This document shows positions 37,255-46,584 of a stretch of 64,000 nucleotides of DNA, piece after piece. The position numbers were made by a program, and so were the translations under genes. The notes under the pieces were generated by a model that saw only the letters and a list, made by a program, of their open reading frames with translations, was not told where the DNA came from and made no database searches. This DNA comes from Parabacteroides sp. TM07-1AC. GTDB taxonomy: Bacteria > Bacteroidota > Bacteroidia > Bacteroidales > Tannerellaceae. Positions within the stretch are counted from its first letter, which is position 1. Each line of letters begins with the position of its first letter. Where the stretch lies: the NCBI RefSeq assembly GCF_003480915.1, contig NZ_QUKD01000012.1:227-64226 (forward strand), written 5' to 3'.

Positions 37255-38070
37255 TTATTTCTTGCGGACAAATCCCTGGGTAATACGGTCGAGGATGATC
37301 GCGAGGATCACGACGGCAATGCCGCCTTCAAAACCGAGGCCGATCTTCATCTGGGTGATTCCTTTGAGGACTATCTCGCCCAAACCGCCTGCCGAGATCA
37401 TCGCAGCGATGACTACCATCGAGAGCGCCATCATGATTGTCTGATTGACGCCGGTCATAATCGTCGGCAATGCCAAAGGAAGCTGTACTTTGAATAGCAA
37501 CTGTCCGGAGGTGGCACCAAAAGAACGGGTCGCCTCGACGATATCTTCCGGTACCTGCCGGATACCGAGGTCCGTCAGACGAACTACGGGCGGCATGGCA
37601 AAAATAACGGTCGCGAATGCACCTGGTACGGGCCCCAATCCGAAGAACAAGACTGCGGGAATCAGGTAAACGAAGGCGGGCATGGTCTGCATCAGGTCCA
37701 TGACAGGGCGGATTATCTTGGAGGCAACCCGGTTACGCGCCGTCCATATTCCCAGCGGTACACCGAGTACCAAGGCAATCACGGTAGAGGACAGGACTAA
37801 TGCGACGGTCTGCATAGTCTGTTCCCAAAAGCCCATTCCGTAGATCAGAAGCAACCCCAGTAGTGTCAGAGCGGCAGTCCCTTTTCCGGCTTTATACCAA
37901 GCCAATACGGTCAGGGCTGCAATCATTATAAAAAAAGGTATCCATAACAGGCCGTTCTGGAAGGCATCGATAAAGCCTCCGATCAGGTTATTGACGACAT
38001 CAAAAAAATGCGCCCAGTGTTCCGTCATCCAGTTGATGACGATTTCTATATATTTTCCGATATTGATCAT
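37255..38070 (-). CDS. proW: Glycine betaine/proline ABC transporter permease
   Basis: A 271-residue permease with about seven helices and the BPD-type EAA loop (EATRSFGATSGQLLFKVQLPLA). It overlaps proV by 4 bp, which supports translational coupling. It forms the membrane channel of an osmoprotectant importer. Confidence 0.95.
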   Translation of the reverse strand: MINIGKYIEIVINWMTEHWAHFFDVVNNLIGGFIDAFQNGLLWIPFFIMIAALTVLAWYKAGKGTAALTLLGLLLIYGMGFWEQTMQTVALVLSSTVIALVLGVPLGIWTARNRVASKIIRPVMDLMQTMPAFVYLIPAVLFFGLGPVPGAFATVIFAMPPVVRLTDLGIRQVPEDIVEATRSFGATSGQLLFKVQLPLALPTIMTGVNQTIMMALSMVVIAAMISAGGLGEIVLKGITQMKIGLGFEGGIAVVILAIILDRITQGFVRKK

Positions 38071-39293
38071 AAATCTATTGCGTTTTGAATTATTTCTTCT
38101 ATTTCTTTTTCGTCTTTTCCTGTCATTTCAATGATGATGGCGGACGGAGGGATAACGCCCAGCAAACGGTTGTTCTCATCGACTACCGGCAATGCCTGCC
38201 GTACTTTGGACAGCAGAGGGAGCATATCTTCCACAATGGTGTTTTCGAGGACGGACGGGACTTCTTTTTTGATAATGGAGCCGATATCCTTCCCGCCTTC
38301 TTTCCGCAGGTTCAGTACATCTTTATAGTGTATCTCTCCGATGAATTGGTCATCATTGCCGATGACGGGCAGTGCGTAGAGGCGTCTTTCGCGCATCTTC
38401 CGGAGGATGGTTTCCGGACCGTCTCTTTTGATCCTGACAACAATGGGTTGCCTGAGCATGATCGACGAGGCTGTTACGATTCGGCCGCGGTCCACGCTTT
38501 CCGTAAAACGGGTGACGTAATCGTTGGCAGGGTCGGTCAGTATCTCTTCCGGCGTTCCCACCTGCACGATGACACCGTCTTTCATAATGGCGATACGGTC
38601 GCCCAGCTTGATCGCCTCGTCCAGGTCGTGGGTGATAAAAACGATCGTCCTTTTCATCTTCTCCTGCAAGAGCAGCAACTCGTCCTGCATCTGTTCACGG
38701 ATCAGCGGGTCGAGTGCAGAGAAGGCTTCATCCATCAAAAGGACCTCGGGATTGTTTGCCAGGGCACGTGCCAGTCCGACGCGCTGCTGCATTCCGCCTG
38801 ACAGTTCATCGACCCGCTGGTTTTCGTACCCTTTCAGACCGACCTGAAGGATGCTCTCCAGGGCTTTCTTTTCGCGTTCCTGTTTAGGGACACCTTGCAG
38901 TTCGAGGCCGAAGGATACGTTATTCAGGACAGTGCGGTGAGGCAGCAGTCCGAAGTGTTGGAAAACCATCGCCAGCTCTTTTCGCCGTATCTGCAACAGT
39001 TCCTTGTCCGACGAACGGGTTATATCTATCCCGTTCACCCGAATCTCTCCCATCGTCGGCTCGTTCAGCCGGTTGATACAGCGTAATAAGGTCGATTTAC
39101 CGCTGCCGGAAAGCCCCATAATGACAAACATCTCGCCTTCTTCTATTTCCAGGTTCGCGTTACGCACGGCAACGGTACAGCCTGTTTCTTTTAGTATTTC
39201 CTGTTTGCTTTTCCCTTTCAGGATCATCTTTTTCGCCCGGCTCTTTTCGGGACCGAAAAGGATGGATAAGTTTTTTATTTCTATTTTTGCCAT
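38067..39293 (-). CDS. proV: Glycine betaine/proline ABC transporter ATP-binding protein
   Basis: A 408-residue ATPase with Walker A GLSGSGKST, signature LSGGMQQRVGLARAL, Walker B VLLMDEAFSALDP and switch His ITHD. The C-terminal part (about 280-400) contains two CBS domains, which in OpuA sense ionic strength or cyclic di-AMP. The promoter is unclear: no TAnnTTTG box is seen in the 300 bp upstream, so transcription may come from the leader at about 39927. Confidence 0.95.
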   Translation of the reverse strand: MAKIEIKNLSILFGPEKSRAKKMILKGKSKQEILKETGCTVAVRNANLEIEEGEMFVIMGLSGSGKSTLLRCINRLNEPTMGEIRVNGIDITRSSDKELLQIRRKELAMVFQHFGLLPHRTVLNNVSFGLELQGVPKQEREKKALESILQVGLKGYENQRVDELSGGMQQRVGLARALANNPEVLLMDEAFSALDPLIREQMQDELLLLQEKMKRTIVFITHDLDEAIKLGDRIAIMKDGVIVQVGTPEEILTDPANDYVTRFTESVDRGRIVTASSIMLRQPIVVRIKRDGPETILRKMRERRLYALPVIGNDDQFIGEIHYKDVLNLRKEGGKDIGSIIKKEVPSVLENTIVEDMLPLLSKVRQALPVVDENNRLLGVIPPSAIIIEMTGKDEKEIEEIIQNAIDL

Positions 39294-39303
39294 ATATTGA
39301 TTA

Positions 39304-39498
39304 TTACTTAGGTTTATGAAACAAGGGGGCGTGCTCCGGCTCAGACTGGCCGGACAAGCAAAATTCCTCTTCCGGACGCACGCAGTGAATCCGAAATGAC
39401 TTTTTAATCGTAAATTTATCTGCTAATTTTAATACCTTAATGGTAGACCAAATTTTACCCTTTCGTCTATATAACAAGTAAGCCTTGAATATGTTCAT
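39304..39498 (-). CDS. Doubtful 64-codon ORF upstream of proV
   Basis: An open frame of 64 codons ends 10 bp before proV, in the same direction. The product is basic at its N-terminus and has no recognised domain, signal or ribosome site. It would lie in the presumed leader of the proVWX operon. It may be chance. Confidence 0.15.
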   Translation of the reverse strand: MNIFKAYLLYRRKGKIWSTIKVLKLADKFTIKKSFRIHCVRPEEEFCLSGQSEPEHAPLFHKPK

Positions 39499-39649
39499 TT
39501 ATATCAGAAAGTTCATGCAAATGGAGGCATCCGATAGGCTTAGTTTCAGGAAATAAAGAATTATCTTATTTTTGAATGAAATTACATGAAGAAGATCGTA
39601 CCTGACGAAAGATGATAACCAATCATATTCAGGAAACCTATCGGTTGCC

Positions 39650-39961
39650 TGCTAAACAAAAGAAGCGTGGAAACTGTTGATATATAGACATTGAGGCTCT
39701 CGACAGGCCCCCCAACAATATATATAACAGTACCACGCTCTTATCCATATACACGAATCAATTTCTACAATTCTCTCGGTGTGTATAAATAGAAAAGAAC
39801 ATTTGCATTTACAGTACTATTATTTGTTGGGATGAAATTGTCGAGATTTCAATGTCAAATAATATTTAAAAACGCTTATGTCTAACTAACAAATTGCCCA
39901 TGTTGCAACACCTTGCATTTCATGTGCGGAACAAAGATACACAGAAGATTCAAATAATCAA
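39650..39961 (-). ncRNA. Candidate structured RNA or long leader upstream of proVWX
   Basis: On the minus strand TTG (39959-39961) and TATCTTTG (39932-39939), 19 bp apart, make a good promoter starting RNA near 39927. The transcript would run about 270 nt to a 20-bp interrupted stem (39664-39739; AGCGTGG/CCACGCT, ACTGTT/AACAGT, ATATATA/TATATAT), then a T-rich stretch. It carries a small frame starting MKCKVLQHG. It could be an sRNA, or an attenuated leader of the betaine operon. The rest of 39294-40353 holds the palindrome array at 40122 and the next promoter. Confidence 0.4.
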
Positions 39962-40121
39962 TTTTTCGCTAAAAAATATATACATATCTTCTATTCCTTC
40001 CTCCAATTCCCAGACTCTACAAAAAGGACAACTTTTTTTATAACTTAGGTATAAGCCGAGTCAACCGATCTTATATATTAGACAATAGTAGTCAACTAAA
40101 ATCATTAAACTACATTGCTTA

Positions 40122-40191
40122 AAGTGTTTCATTAGGATGAAACAAGTGTTTCACCTAGTAGAAACAACTGTTCCACTAGGGTGAAACACTT
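40122..40191. repeat. Array of three 18-bp palindromes at 22-bp period
   Basis: GTTTCATTAGGATGAAAC (40126-40143), a GTTTC/GAAAC unit (40148-40165) and a GTTCCAC/GGTGAAAC unit (40170-40187) follow at exact 22-bp steps. AAGTGTTTCA and its complement close the block. It sits 120 bp before the promoter of the next gene. Confidence 0.7.
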
Positions 40192-40312
40192 TTCAGGTGA
40201 GCTTTTATATAAACACCGACTGTTTGATTCATTTCTGTTTTTAAGGATACTGAAAACTGATTTAGCACGAACTAATTTCGTTTATCTATTCGGTAATTCG
40301 GAGATAAACATG

Positions 40313-40320
40313 TACATTTG
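40313..40320 (+). promoter_or_regulatory. -7 box of the rsmG-gcvP operon
   Basis: TACATTTG matches TAnnTTTG, 33 bp before the ATG at 40354. Confidence 0.5.
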
Positions 40321-40353
40321 CATTTTAAAGTATTCAATTAAATCTGTATCACA

Positions 40354-41202
40354 ATGAAGACGCAATTATGCCAAAAGCTTGTAGCTCTTTTTCTCATAAG
40401 TATAATTGTCAGCGGTTGTAACACCGGGACAAAAAAAACGGCGGATAATGATATTACATTCGATTCAATCAATGTGGACAAGACCTATCATCTTCTGGAA
40501 AACCCGGAGAATCCGAATTGTAACCTTCAGATAAATTTCACTTATCCGGCTAAATATGACGACAAAGAGATCCTGAAAAAGATACAGCAGCAATTTGTGT
40601 CTGCATACTTCGGGGACAGTTACGAAAAGTTATCTCCGGAAGAAGCGGTAGCCAAGTACACGGAGGATTATCTGAATAATTATAAGGACCTGGAGGGCGA
40701 ATATAAAGAAGAAGTGGCAAAAGCCGATGAAACGCCGGTCGGAGCCTGGTTCTCTTATTACGAAATGTCTACCAACGATATTGTCTATAACCAGAACGAT
40801 ATCCTCAGTTACTCAATCTACGTAGAAAACTATACCGGAGGGGCGCATGGCTCGCATGCGACCGCCAACCATGTCATCAACATGAAAACCGGTGCCCCAA
40901 TCACGGAATCCGATATTTTCATCGAAGATTTCCAGGACGACCTGGCGCAGATCCTTGTAGACCGGATCGCCAAACAGAACAGCGTGGAGAATGCCAAGGA
41001 TCTGGAAAACATCGGTTTCTTCAGCATCGACGAGATTTTCCCGAACAACAACTTCCTGATCGACGAAAATGGGATTACCTATACATTTAATGAATATGAG
41101 ATAGCAGCCTATGTGGTCGGAGCAACGAGTGTACATCTCCCCTATGAAGAGATACAGTACCTGCTCAAGAAAGAGAGTCCGATCGCACATCTGGCATTTT
41201 AA
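40354..41202 (+). CDS. DUF3298/RsiV-like lipoprotein
   Basis: A 282-residue lipoprotein (lipobox VSGC, about residue 22). The VENYTGGAHGSHATANHV segment is the signature of the DUF3298 family, which includes the lysozyme-binding anti-sigma RsiV. No sigma factor gene is next to it. It is the first gene of an apparent operon with rsmG (9 bp spacing). Function unknown. Confidence 0.75.
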   Translation: MKTQLCQKLVALFLISIIVSGCNTGTKKTADNDITFDSINVDKTYHLLENPENPNCNLQINFTYPAKYDDKEILKKIQQQFVSAYFGDSYEKLSPEEAVAKYTEDYLNNYKDLEGEYKEEVAKADETPVGAWFSYYEMSTNDIVYNQNDILSYSIYVENYTGGAHGSHATANHVINMKTGAPITESDIFIEDFQDDLAQILVDRIAKQNSVENAKDLENIGFFSIDEIFPNNNFLIDENGITYTFNEYEIAAYVVGATSVHLPYEEIQYLLKKESPIAHLAF

Positions 41203-41211
41203 ATACAATCT

Positions 41212-41832
41212 ATGGAACTGATAAAAACTTATTTTCCGGAGCTAAACGAAACGCAACTTGCACAATACGAAGCTCTGTACGACTTATATACAGACTGGAA
41301 TGCAAAGATTAACGTCATATCGCGCAAGGATATCGAGAATCTTTATCCGCATCATGTGCTCCATTCGCTGGGGCTAACCAAGATGATGAAATTCAAAAAC
41401 GGTTCTACCGTAATGGATATCGGCACGGGAGGCGGATTTCCGGGTATTCCGCTGGCTATCTTCTTTCCTGAAGTACAATTCCATTTGGTAGACAGTATCG
41501 GGAAAAAGATCAAGGTCGGGCAAGCCGTTGCCGAAGCGATCGGTTTGAAGAATGTCACTTTCCGTCATTGCCGCGCTGAAGAAGAAAAGCAACTGTTCGA
41601 CTTTGTTGTCAGCCGGGCTGTTATGCCGCTGGGCGACCTGGTTAAGATTTCCCGTAAAAACATACGGAAGGAACAACAGAACGCACTGCCGAATGGTTTA
41701 ATATGCCTGAAAGGCGGTGAGTTGGAACACGAAATACAGGCTTTTCGGAAACAAGCGATTGTTGTCGAGTTAGGCGACCATTTCAAAGAAGAATTTTTTA
41801 GTACTAAAAAAGTAGTTTACGTACCATTATGA
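41212..41832 (+). CDS. rsmG: 16S rRNA (guanine-N7) methyltransferase G
   Basis: A 206-residue Rossmann-fold methyltransferase. The SAM-binding motif is VMDIGTGGGFPGIPLAI, and NVISRKD near the N-terminus is also characteristic. It methylates G527 (E. coli numbering) of 16S rRNA; loss gives low-level streptomycin resistance in other bacteria. It overlaps the next gene by 4 bp. Confidence 0.95.
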   Translation: MELIKTYFPELNETQLAQYEALYDLYTDWNAKINVISRKDIENLYPHHVLHSLGLTKMMKFKNGSTVMDIGTGGGFPGIPLAIFFPEVQFHLVDSIGKKIKVGQAVAEAIGLKNVTFRHCRAEEEKQLFDFVVSRAVMPLGDLVKISRKNIRKEQQNALPNGLICLKGGELEHEIQAFRKQAIVVELGDHFKEEFFSTKKVVYVPL

Positions 41833-42467
41833 TCACAATAAAAGCGTTTGAGTTCAATTACTTCCAGGAAAACACATTCGTGTTGTATGATGATACCAAA
41901 GAGGCGGTTATTATCGATTGCGGATGCCTTCGTCCGTCGGAAGAAAAAGAATTAAGTGATTTCATTGCAGAGAACAAACTGACGGTAAAGCATCTGTTAT
42001 GTACTCACTTGCATCTGGATCATATCTTTGGTAATCCGTTCGTATTCAAAACATACGGGCTGTCACCGCAAGCGCACAGGCTCGATGTGGAACAGCTTCC
42101 GTCACCTGATAAGCAGGCGCAGGCTTTCGGATTGCCGGGACATTATCAACATATTCCGGTCCAGAAACTGTTGGTCGGCAATGAAGTGGTCAAGTTCGGC
42201 CATTCGGAGTTGCAGGTACTGACTGTTCCCGGTCATTCTCCCGGAAGCGTTGCCTTCTATAATAAGAAGAACGGTTTCGCCATCGTGGGAGATGCCTTAT
42301 TTGCCGGAAGCATCGGACGTACGGACTTGTGGGGCGGCAATCAGGATGTATTGATCGCTGCCATCAACGATAAGTTGTTGTCACTGCCGGACGAAACGGT
42401 CATTTACCCCGGACATGGCCCGGAAACGAGAGTTATCGACGAAAAATTAAACAATCCTTATTTATAA
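41829..42467 (+). CDS. MBL-fold metallo-hydrolase (glyoxalase II-like)
   Basis: A 212-residue metallo-beta-lactamase fold protein. Metal ligands appear as THLHLDH (HxHxDH), VPGHSPGS, GDALF and a final GHGPET. Size and motifs are like hydroxyacylglutathione hydrolase-type or general thioesterase-like MBL proteins. The substrate is unknown. Coupled to rsmG by a 4-bp overlap. Confidence 0.9.
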   Translation: MITIKAFEFNYFQENTFVLYDDTKEAVIIDCGCLRPSEEKELSDFIAENKLTVKHLLCTHLHLDHIFGNPFVFKTYGLSPQAHRLDVEQLPSPDKQAQAFGLPGHYQHIPVQKLLVGNEVVKFGHSELQVLTVPGHSPGSVAFYNKKNGFAIVGDALFAGSIGRTDLWGGNQDVLIAAINDKLLSLPDETVIYPGHGPETRVIDEKLNNPYL

Positions 42468-42482
42468 AACACATTAAATACT

Positions 42483-45335
42483 ATGGACACAAATAAATTT
42501 GTAAACCGCCACGTCGGCATTGCAAAGGAAGATATTCCGGCTATGCTTGAAGCTATCGGTGTTAAATCGGTTGACGAACTGATTGACCAGACAATCCCGG
42601 CCAATATTCGTCTGAAAGAACCTCTGAACCTTCCGGAGCCAATGACTGAAAGGGAGTTTGCAGAACATATCGCAGAACTTGCCTCCAAAAACGAAGTCTT
42701 CACTTCTTACATCGGAATGGGATGGTATGACACAGTTTGTCCTGCTCCTATCCAGCGTAATGTTTTTGAAAATCCGGTATGGTACACTTCATATACCCCG
42801 TATCAGGCAGAAGTTTCTCAGGGACGCCTCGAAGCGTTGCTGAACTTCCAGACTGTCATCAGCGAACTGACAGCTCTGCCCCTGACCAACTGTTCTCTGC
42901 TGGACGAAGCTACCGCAGCAGCAGAGGCTGCCACGATGTTTTACGGAACTCGCAGCCGCGCACAGGCAAAGGCAGGAGCTAACACTTTATTTGTAGATGA
43001 AAATGTTTTTGAATCTACATTGGCCGTGATCCGAACACGTATGGTTCCGCAGGGAATCAATGTTGTGGTCGGCAATTACAAGACATTTACATTCACCCCT
43101 GAAGTATTCGGTGCGATCGTACAGTTCCCGAATGCAGACGGTTCGGTTGAAGATTACAAAGAATTCATCGCGAAAGCCAATGCGAACGAAACCCGTGTTG
43201 CCGTAGCTGCCGACCTGATGAGCCTGGTATTGCTGACTCCTCCGGGAGAATGGGGTGCCGATGTCGTATTCGGTAGTAGCCAGCGTTTCGGTATACCGAT
43301 GTTCTACGGCGGTCCTTCTGCTGCATTCTTCGCTACGAAAGATGAATACAAACGTGCTATCCCGGGACGTATCATCGGTATCTCGAAAGATGCTTACGGA
43401 CACCCGGCTTACCGCCTGGCTTTACAGACACGCGAACAGCATATCAAACGCGAAAAGGCAACTTCCAACATCTGTACCGCACAGGCTTTGCTGGCTACAA
43501 TGGCCGGATTCTATGCCGTTTATCACGGAGCAGATGGGTTGCGCAACATCGCCGGACGTATCCATGCTTCTGCCGGATTCCTGGCTGCCGAATTGGAAAA
43601 GTTAGGCTACAAACAGCTGAATAAAGATTATTTCGATACCTTGAAGATCGAACTACCTGCCAACGTATCCGTCAACGCGCTCCGCGAGATCGCATTGGAA
43701 TGCAAGGTGAACCTTCGCTACTTCGAAGGCGGTCAGGTAGGCATCAGTATCGACGAAACAACACAGCCTACGGATATAGGCGTCTTGTTGTATATCTTCG
43801 CCGGTGCTGCCGGAAAAGATTATATGCTGGAAGAAGCGATCCCGGAAAAGACTTATTTCGATCCGAAATTCGCTCGTACTTCGGACTTCCTGCAAGAAGA
43901 TGTATTCAAGAAATATCGTACGGAAACCGAGTTGATGCGTTACATCACCCGCCTGGGACGCAAAGACGTATCGCTGGCTCAGTCAATGATCTCTTTGGGA
44001 TCATGTACGATGAAGCTGAATGCTGCTTCTGAAATGCTTCCGTTAAGCCGTGCAGAGTTTATGAATATTCACCCGTATGCCCCGGAAGAACAGGTAGAAG
44101 GTTACAAAGAGCTGATCGAGAACCTGTGCTGCTACCTGGCTGAGATCACCGGATTCAAAGGTGTTACCTTACAACCGAACTCAGGTGCTGCCGGCGAATA
44201 TACAGGTCTCCGCGTTATCCGCGCTTACCTGGAAAGCATCGGACAAGGACATCGCAATATCGTATTGCTGCCTGCTTCGGCTCACGGTACAAACCCGGCG
44301 AGTGCCATCCAGTGCGGTTATACGACTGTTACCGTTAAATGTGACGAGAACGGCAATATCGACCTGGAAGATTTCCGTGCCAAAGCGGAAGCTAACAAGG
44401 AGAATCTGGCTGCCAGCATGATCACTTATCCGTCTACACACGGTATTTTTGAAGCCGACATTAAAGAAATGTGCGACATCGTTCACGCTTGTGGGGGTCA
44501 ATTATATATGGACGGTGCCAACATGAACGCCCAGGTAGGATTGACAAATCCGGGAACCATCGGCGCAGACGTTTGCCACCTGAACCTGCACAAGACATTT
44601 GCATCGCCTCACGGTGGTGGCGGCCCGGGTGTCGGTCCGATCTGCGTAGCCGAACATCTGGTTCCGTTCCTGCCTTCTCATCCGGTAGCCTGGGGCAGCG
44701 ATCTGAATACAGTTTCTGCCGCTCCTTACGGAAGTGCTGGTATCCTGCCGATCACATACGCTTATATCCGCATGCTGGGTACAGAAGGATTGGAAACCGT
44801 TACAAAAACAGCCATCCTGAATGCGAACTATCTGGCTTCTAAATTCAAAGATACGTACGGTATCGTCTATACAGGTGCCACAGGACGTGTCGGCCATGAG
44901 TTGATCCTCGAATGCCGCGGCGTAAAAGAAGCATCCGGTATCGACGAAGGCGATATCGCCAAACGTCTGATGGACTTCGGTTACCATGCTCCTACGCTCT
45001 CATTCCCGGTACACGGTACCCTGATGGTCGAACCGACCGAAAGCGAAAGCAAAGCCGAACTCGACCGCTTCGCCGAAGTAATGGACTGCATCTGGAAAGA
45101 GATCAAAGAAGTAGAAGAAGGTAAGGCATCCAAAGAAGATAATGTGCTCAAAAATGCTCCGCATCCTGAATACGAAGTAACAGCCGATGAATGGAAGCAT
45201 GAATACCCTCGTAGTAAAGCAGCTTTCCCACTGGAATGGTTGCATGACAGTAAATTCTGGATCAATGTGGCACGCGTAGACAATGCATACGGTGACCGTA
45301 ACCTGATTCCGACTCTCTGTGCTTGTGAAATTTAA
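42483..45335 (+). CDS. gcvP: Glycine dehydrogenase (aminomethyl-transferring), P-protein
   Basis: A one-piece P-protein of 950 residues, the decarboxylating PLP enzyme of the glycine cleavage system. The PLP lysine lies in LNLHKTFASPHGGGGPG near residue 700, and the N-terminal half has YTPYQAEVSQGRLEALLNFQ. gcvT and gcvH are not in the window, so they lie elsewhere. It follows the MBL gene by 15 bp. Confidence 0.97.
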   Translation: MDTNKFVNRHVGIAKEDIPAMLEAIGVKSVDELIDQTIPANIRLKEPLNLPEPMTEREFAEHIAELASKNEVFTSYIGMGWYDTVCPAPIQRNVFENPVWYTSYTPYQAEVSQGRLEALLNFQTVISELTALPLTNCSLLDEATAAAEAATMFYGTRSRAQAKAGANTLFVDENVFESTLAVIRTRMVPQGINVVVGNYKTFTFTPEVFGAIVQFPNADGSVEDYKEFIAKANANETRVAVAADLMSLVLLTPPGEWGADVVFGSSQRFGIPMFYGGPSAAFFATKDEYKRAIPGRIIGISKDAYGHPAYRLALQTREQHIKREKATSNICTAQALLATMAGFYAVYHGADGLRNIAGRIHASAGFLAAELEKLGYKQLNKDYFDTLKIELPANVSVNALREIALECKVNLRYFEGGQVGISIDETTQPTDIGVLLYIFAGAAGKDYMLEEAIPEKTYFDPKFARTSDFLQEDVFKKYRTETELMRYITRLGRKDVSLAQSMISLGSCTMKLNAASEMLPLSRAEFMNIHPYAPEEQVEGYKELIENLCCYLAEITGFKGVTLQPNSGAAGEYTGLRVIRAYLESIGQGHRNIVLLPASAHGTNPASAIQCGYTTVTVKCDENGNIDLEDFRAKAEANKENLAASMITYPSTHGIFEADIKEMCDIVHACGGQLYMDGANMNAQVGLTNPGTIGADVCHLNLHKTFASPHGGGGPGVGPICVAEHLVPFLPSHPVAWGSDLNTVSAAPYGSAGILPITYAYIRMLGTEGLETVTKTAILNANYLASKFKDTYGIVYTGATGRVGHELILECRGVKEASGIDEGDIAKRLMDFGYHAPTLSFPVHGTLMVEPTESESKAELDRFAEVMDCIWKEIKEVEEGKASKEDNVLKNAPHPEYEVTADEWKHEYPRSKAAFPLEWLHDSKFWINVARVDNAYGDRNLIPTLCACEI

Positions 45336-45351
45336 TAACAAACAAATCTGA

Positions 45352-46467
45352 ATGAAAAAAGTATTTATCGCTTTAGCAGCCGTTGCCCTTCTGGCAACGG
45401 CTTGCACGAAAGCACCGGAATCAAAAATCAAAGTGTACGGCTGGCAAGGCGAAGGAGGTAACACGACCGAAGAGACCTTACAAGCCGATTTTAGTAAATG
45501 GAAGTCTCATGGCCTGGACGGTATGTGCTATAATGCCGGACACGACTTACAGAAAATTCAGCGTGCAGCGAAAGTCGCTCATGCAAACGGTATGGAATAT
45601 CATGCCTGGATCCCTGCCATGCTGCAAGGAGGTATGGATTCAACCCTTTATGCCGTAAACCGTAAAGGTGAACCTGCTTACGAAGTACAGGCATATGTTC
45701 CTTATTACAAATGTCTTTGTCCGAACCATGAAGGTACGGCAGAATTCCTTACTGACCTGTATGGCAAAGTGGCTGATATCCCGGAAGTGGATTATGTCCA
45801 CCTGGACTACATCCGCTATGTAGACGTGATCCTGGCAAAAGGTCTTTGGGAAAAATACGGCTTAGTGATGGATGAAGAATATCCGACTGCCGACTATTGC
45901 TATTGCGATAAATGTGTAGCCGACTTCAAAGCTGCTACCGGCATCGACATCAAATCGGTTGAAGATCCTTCCAAATGCAAAGAATGGGCACAATTCCGCT
46001 GCGACCTGATCACAAAGCTGGTCGACCGCATTGCCGATACTGTTCACGCAAAAGGTAAGAAGGTAAGTGCTGCCGTATTCCCCGGTCCTGACTCTCATGC
46101 CAAATGGATGGTTCGCCAGGAATGGAACAAATGGAATATCGATGCATTCTTCCCAATGAACTACAACGATTTCTACCTGGAAGATGCTGCCTGGGTAGGC
46201 AAAGTGACCAAAGAAGAAGTGAACTCTGTCAAGGGAGAAAAACCTGTTTACAGCGGTCTGTTCATCTGTCGCGACTGGCAAAACAAAGCCAACATCAAAG
46301 ATCCGGAAGGACACGGATTGATCCCGTCGGAGATTGAAGAAGCCGTTCGCGGATCAATGGAAGCCGGTGCAGCCGGTGTGGCTCTGTTCACACCAGGTAA
46401 CATGACTGACGAACACTGGAAAGCTTTCGACAAGGCTATTCATCAAACTTACACTGTAAAGAAATAA
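45352..46467 (+). CDS. Putative glycoside-hydrolase-like TIM-barrel lipoprotein
   Basis: A 371-residue lipoprotein (lipobox ATAC, about residue 18). The sequence reads as a TIM barrel of the GHL10-like type, with motifs MEYHAWIPAML, DYVHLDYIRYVD and DAFFPMNYNDFY carrying acidic candidates for catalysis. A pair of cysteines (CYCDKC) is unusual for a secreted hydrolase. Substrate unknown. Last gene of the gcvP operon, 16 bp after gcvP. Confidence 0.65.
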   Translation: MKKVFIALAAVALLATACTKAPESKIKVYGWQGEGGNTTEETLQADFSKWKSHGLDGMCYNAGHDLQKIQRAAKVAHANGMEYHAWIPAMLQGGMDSTLYAVNRKGEPAYEVQAYVPYYKCLCPNHEGTAEFLTDLYGKVADIPEVDYVHLDYIRYVDVILAKGLWEKYGLVMDEEYPTADYCYCDKCVADFKAATGIDIKSVEDPSKCKEWAQFRCDLITKLVDRIADTVHAKGKKVSAAVFPGPDSHAKWMVRQEWNKWNIDAFFPMNYNDFYLEDAAWVGKVTKEEVNSVKGEKPVYSGLFICRDWQNKANIKDPEGHGLIPSEIEEAVRGSMEAGAAGVALFTPGNMTDEHWKAFDKAIHQTYTVKK

Positions 46468-46494
46468 AAAAAGACTTACACGAAATGTAAATAC

Positions 46495-46541
46495 ACGCAG
46501 GTATACGCAGCTCTAATTTTCTCATCTGCCTATACCTGCGT
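46495..46541 (+). terminator. Terminator after the TIM-barrel lipoprotein gene
   Basis: ACGCAGGTATACGCAG pairs with 46526-46541 at 15 of 16 positions around a 15-nt loop, followed by TTT and T-rich DNA. Confidence 0.7.
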
Positions 46542-46584
46542 TTTACGTTTTATATTCTATATTCTAAAAACAAATAACTATCAC

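Noticed and set aside
39304..39498. Real small gene before proV
   Set aside because: Kept only at low confidence: no ribosome site, signal or known family, and it lies in the presumed leader.
39604..39660. CTGACGA followed later by GAAAC, resembling a hammerhead ribozyme core
   Set aside because: The stem between the two motifs (ATGAT/ATCAT) does not abut them as required, and flanking stems I and III are not evident.
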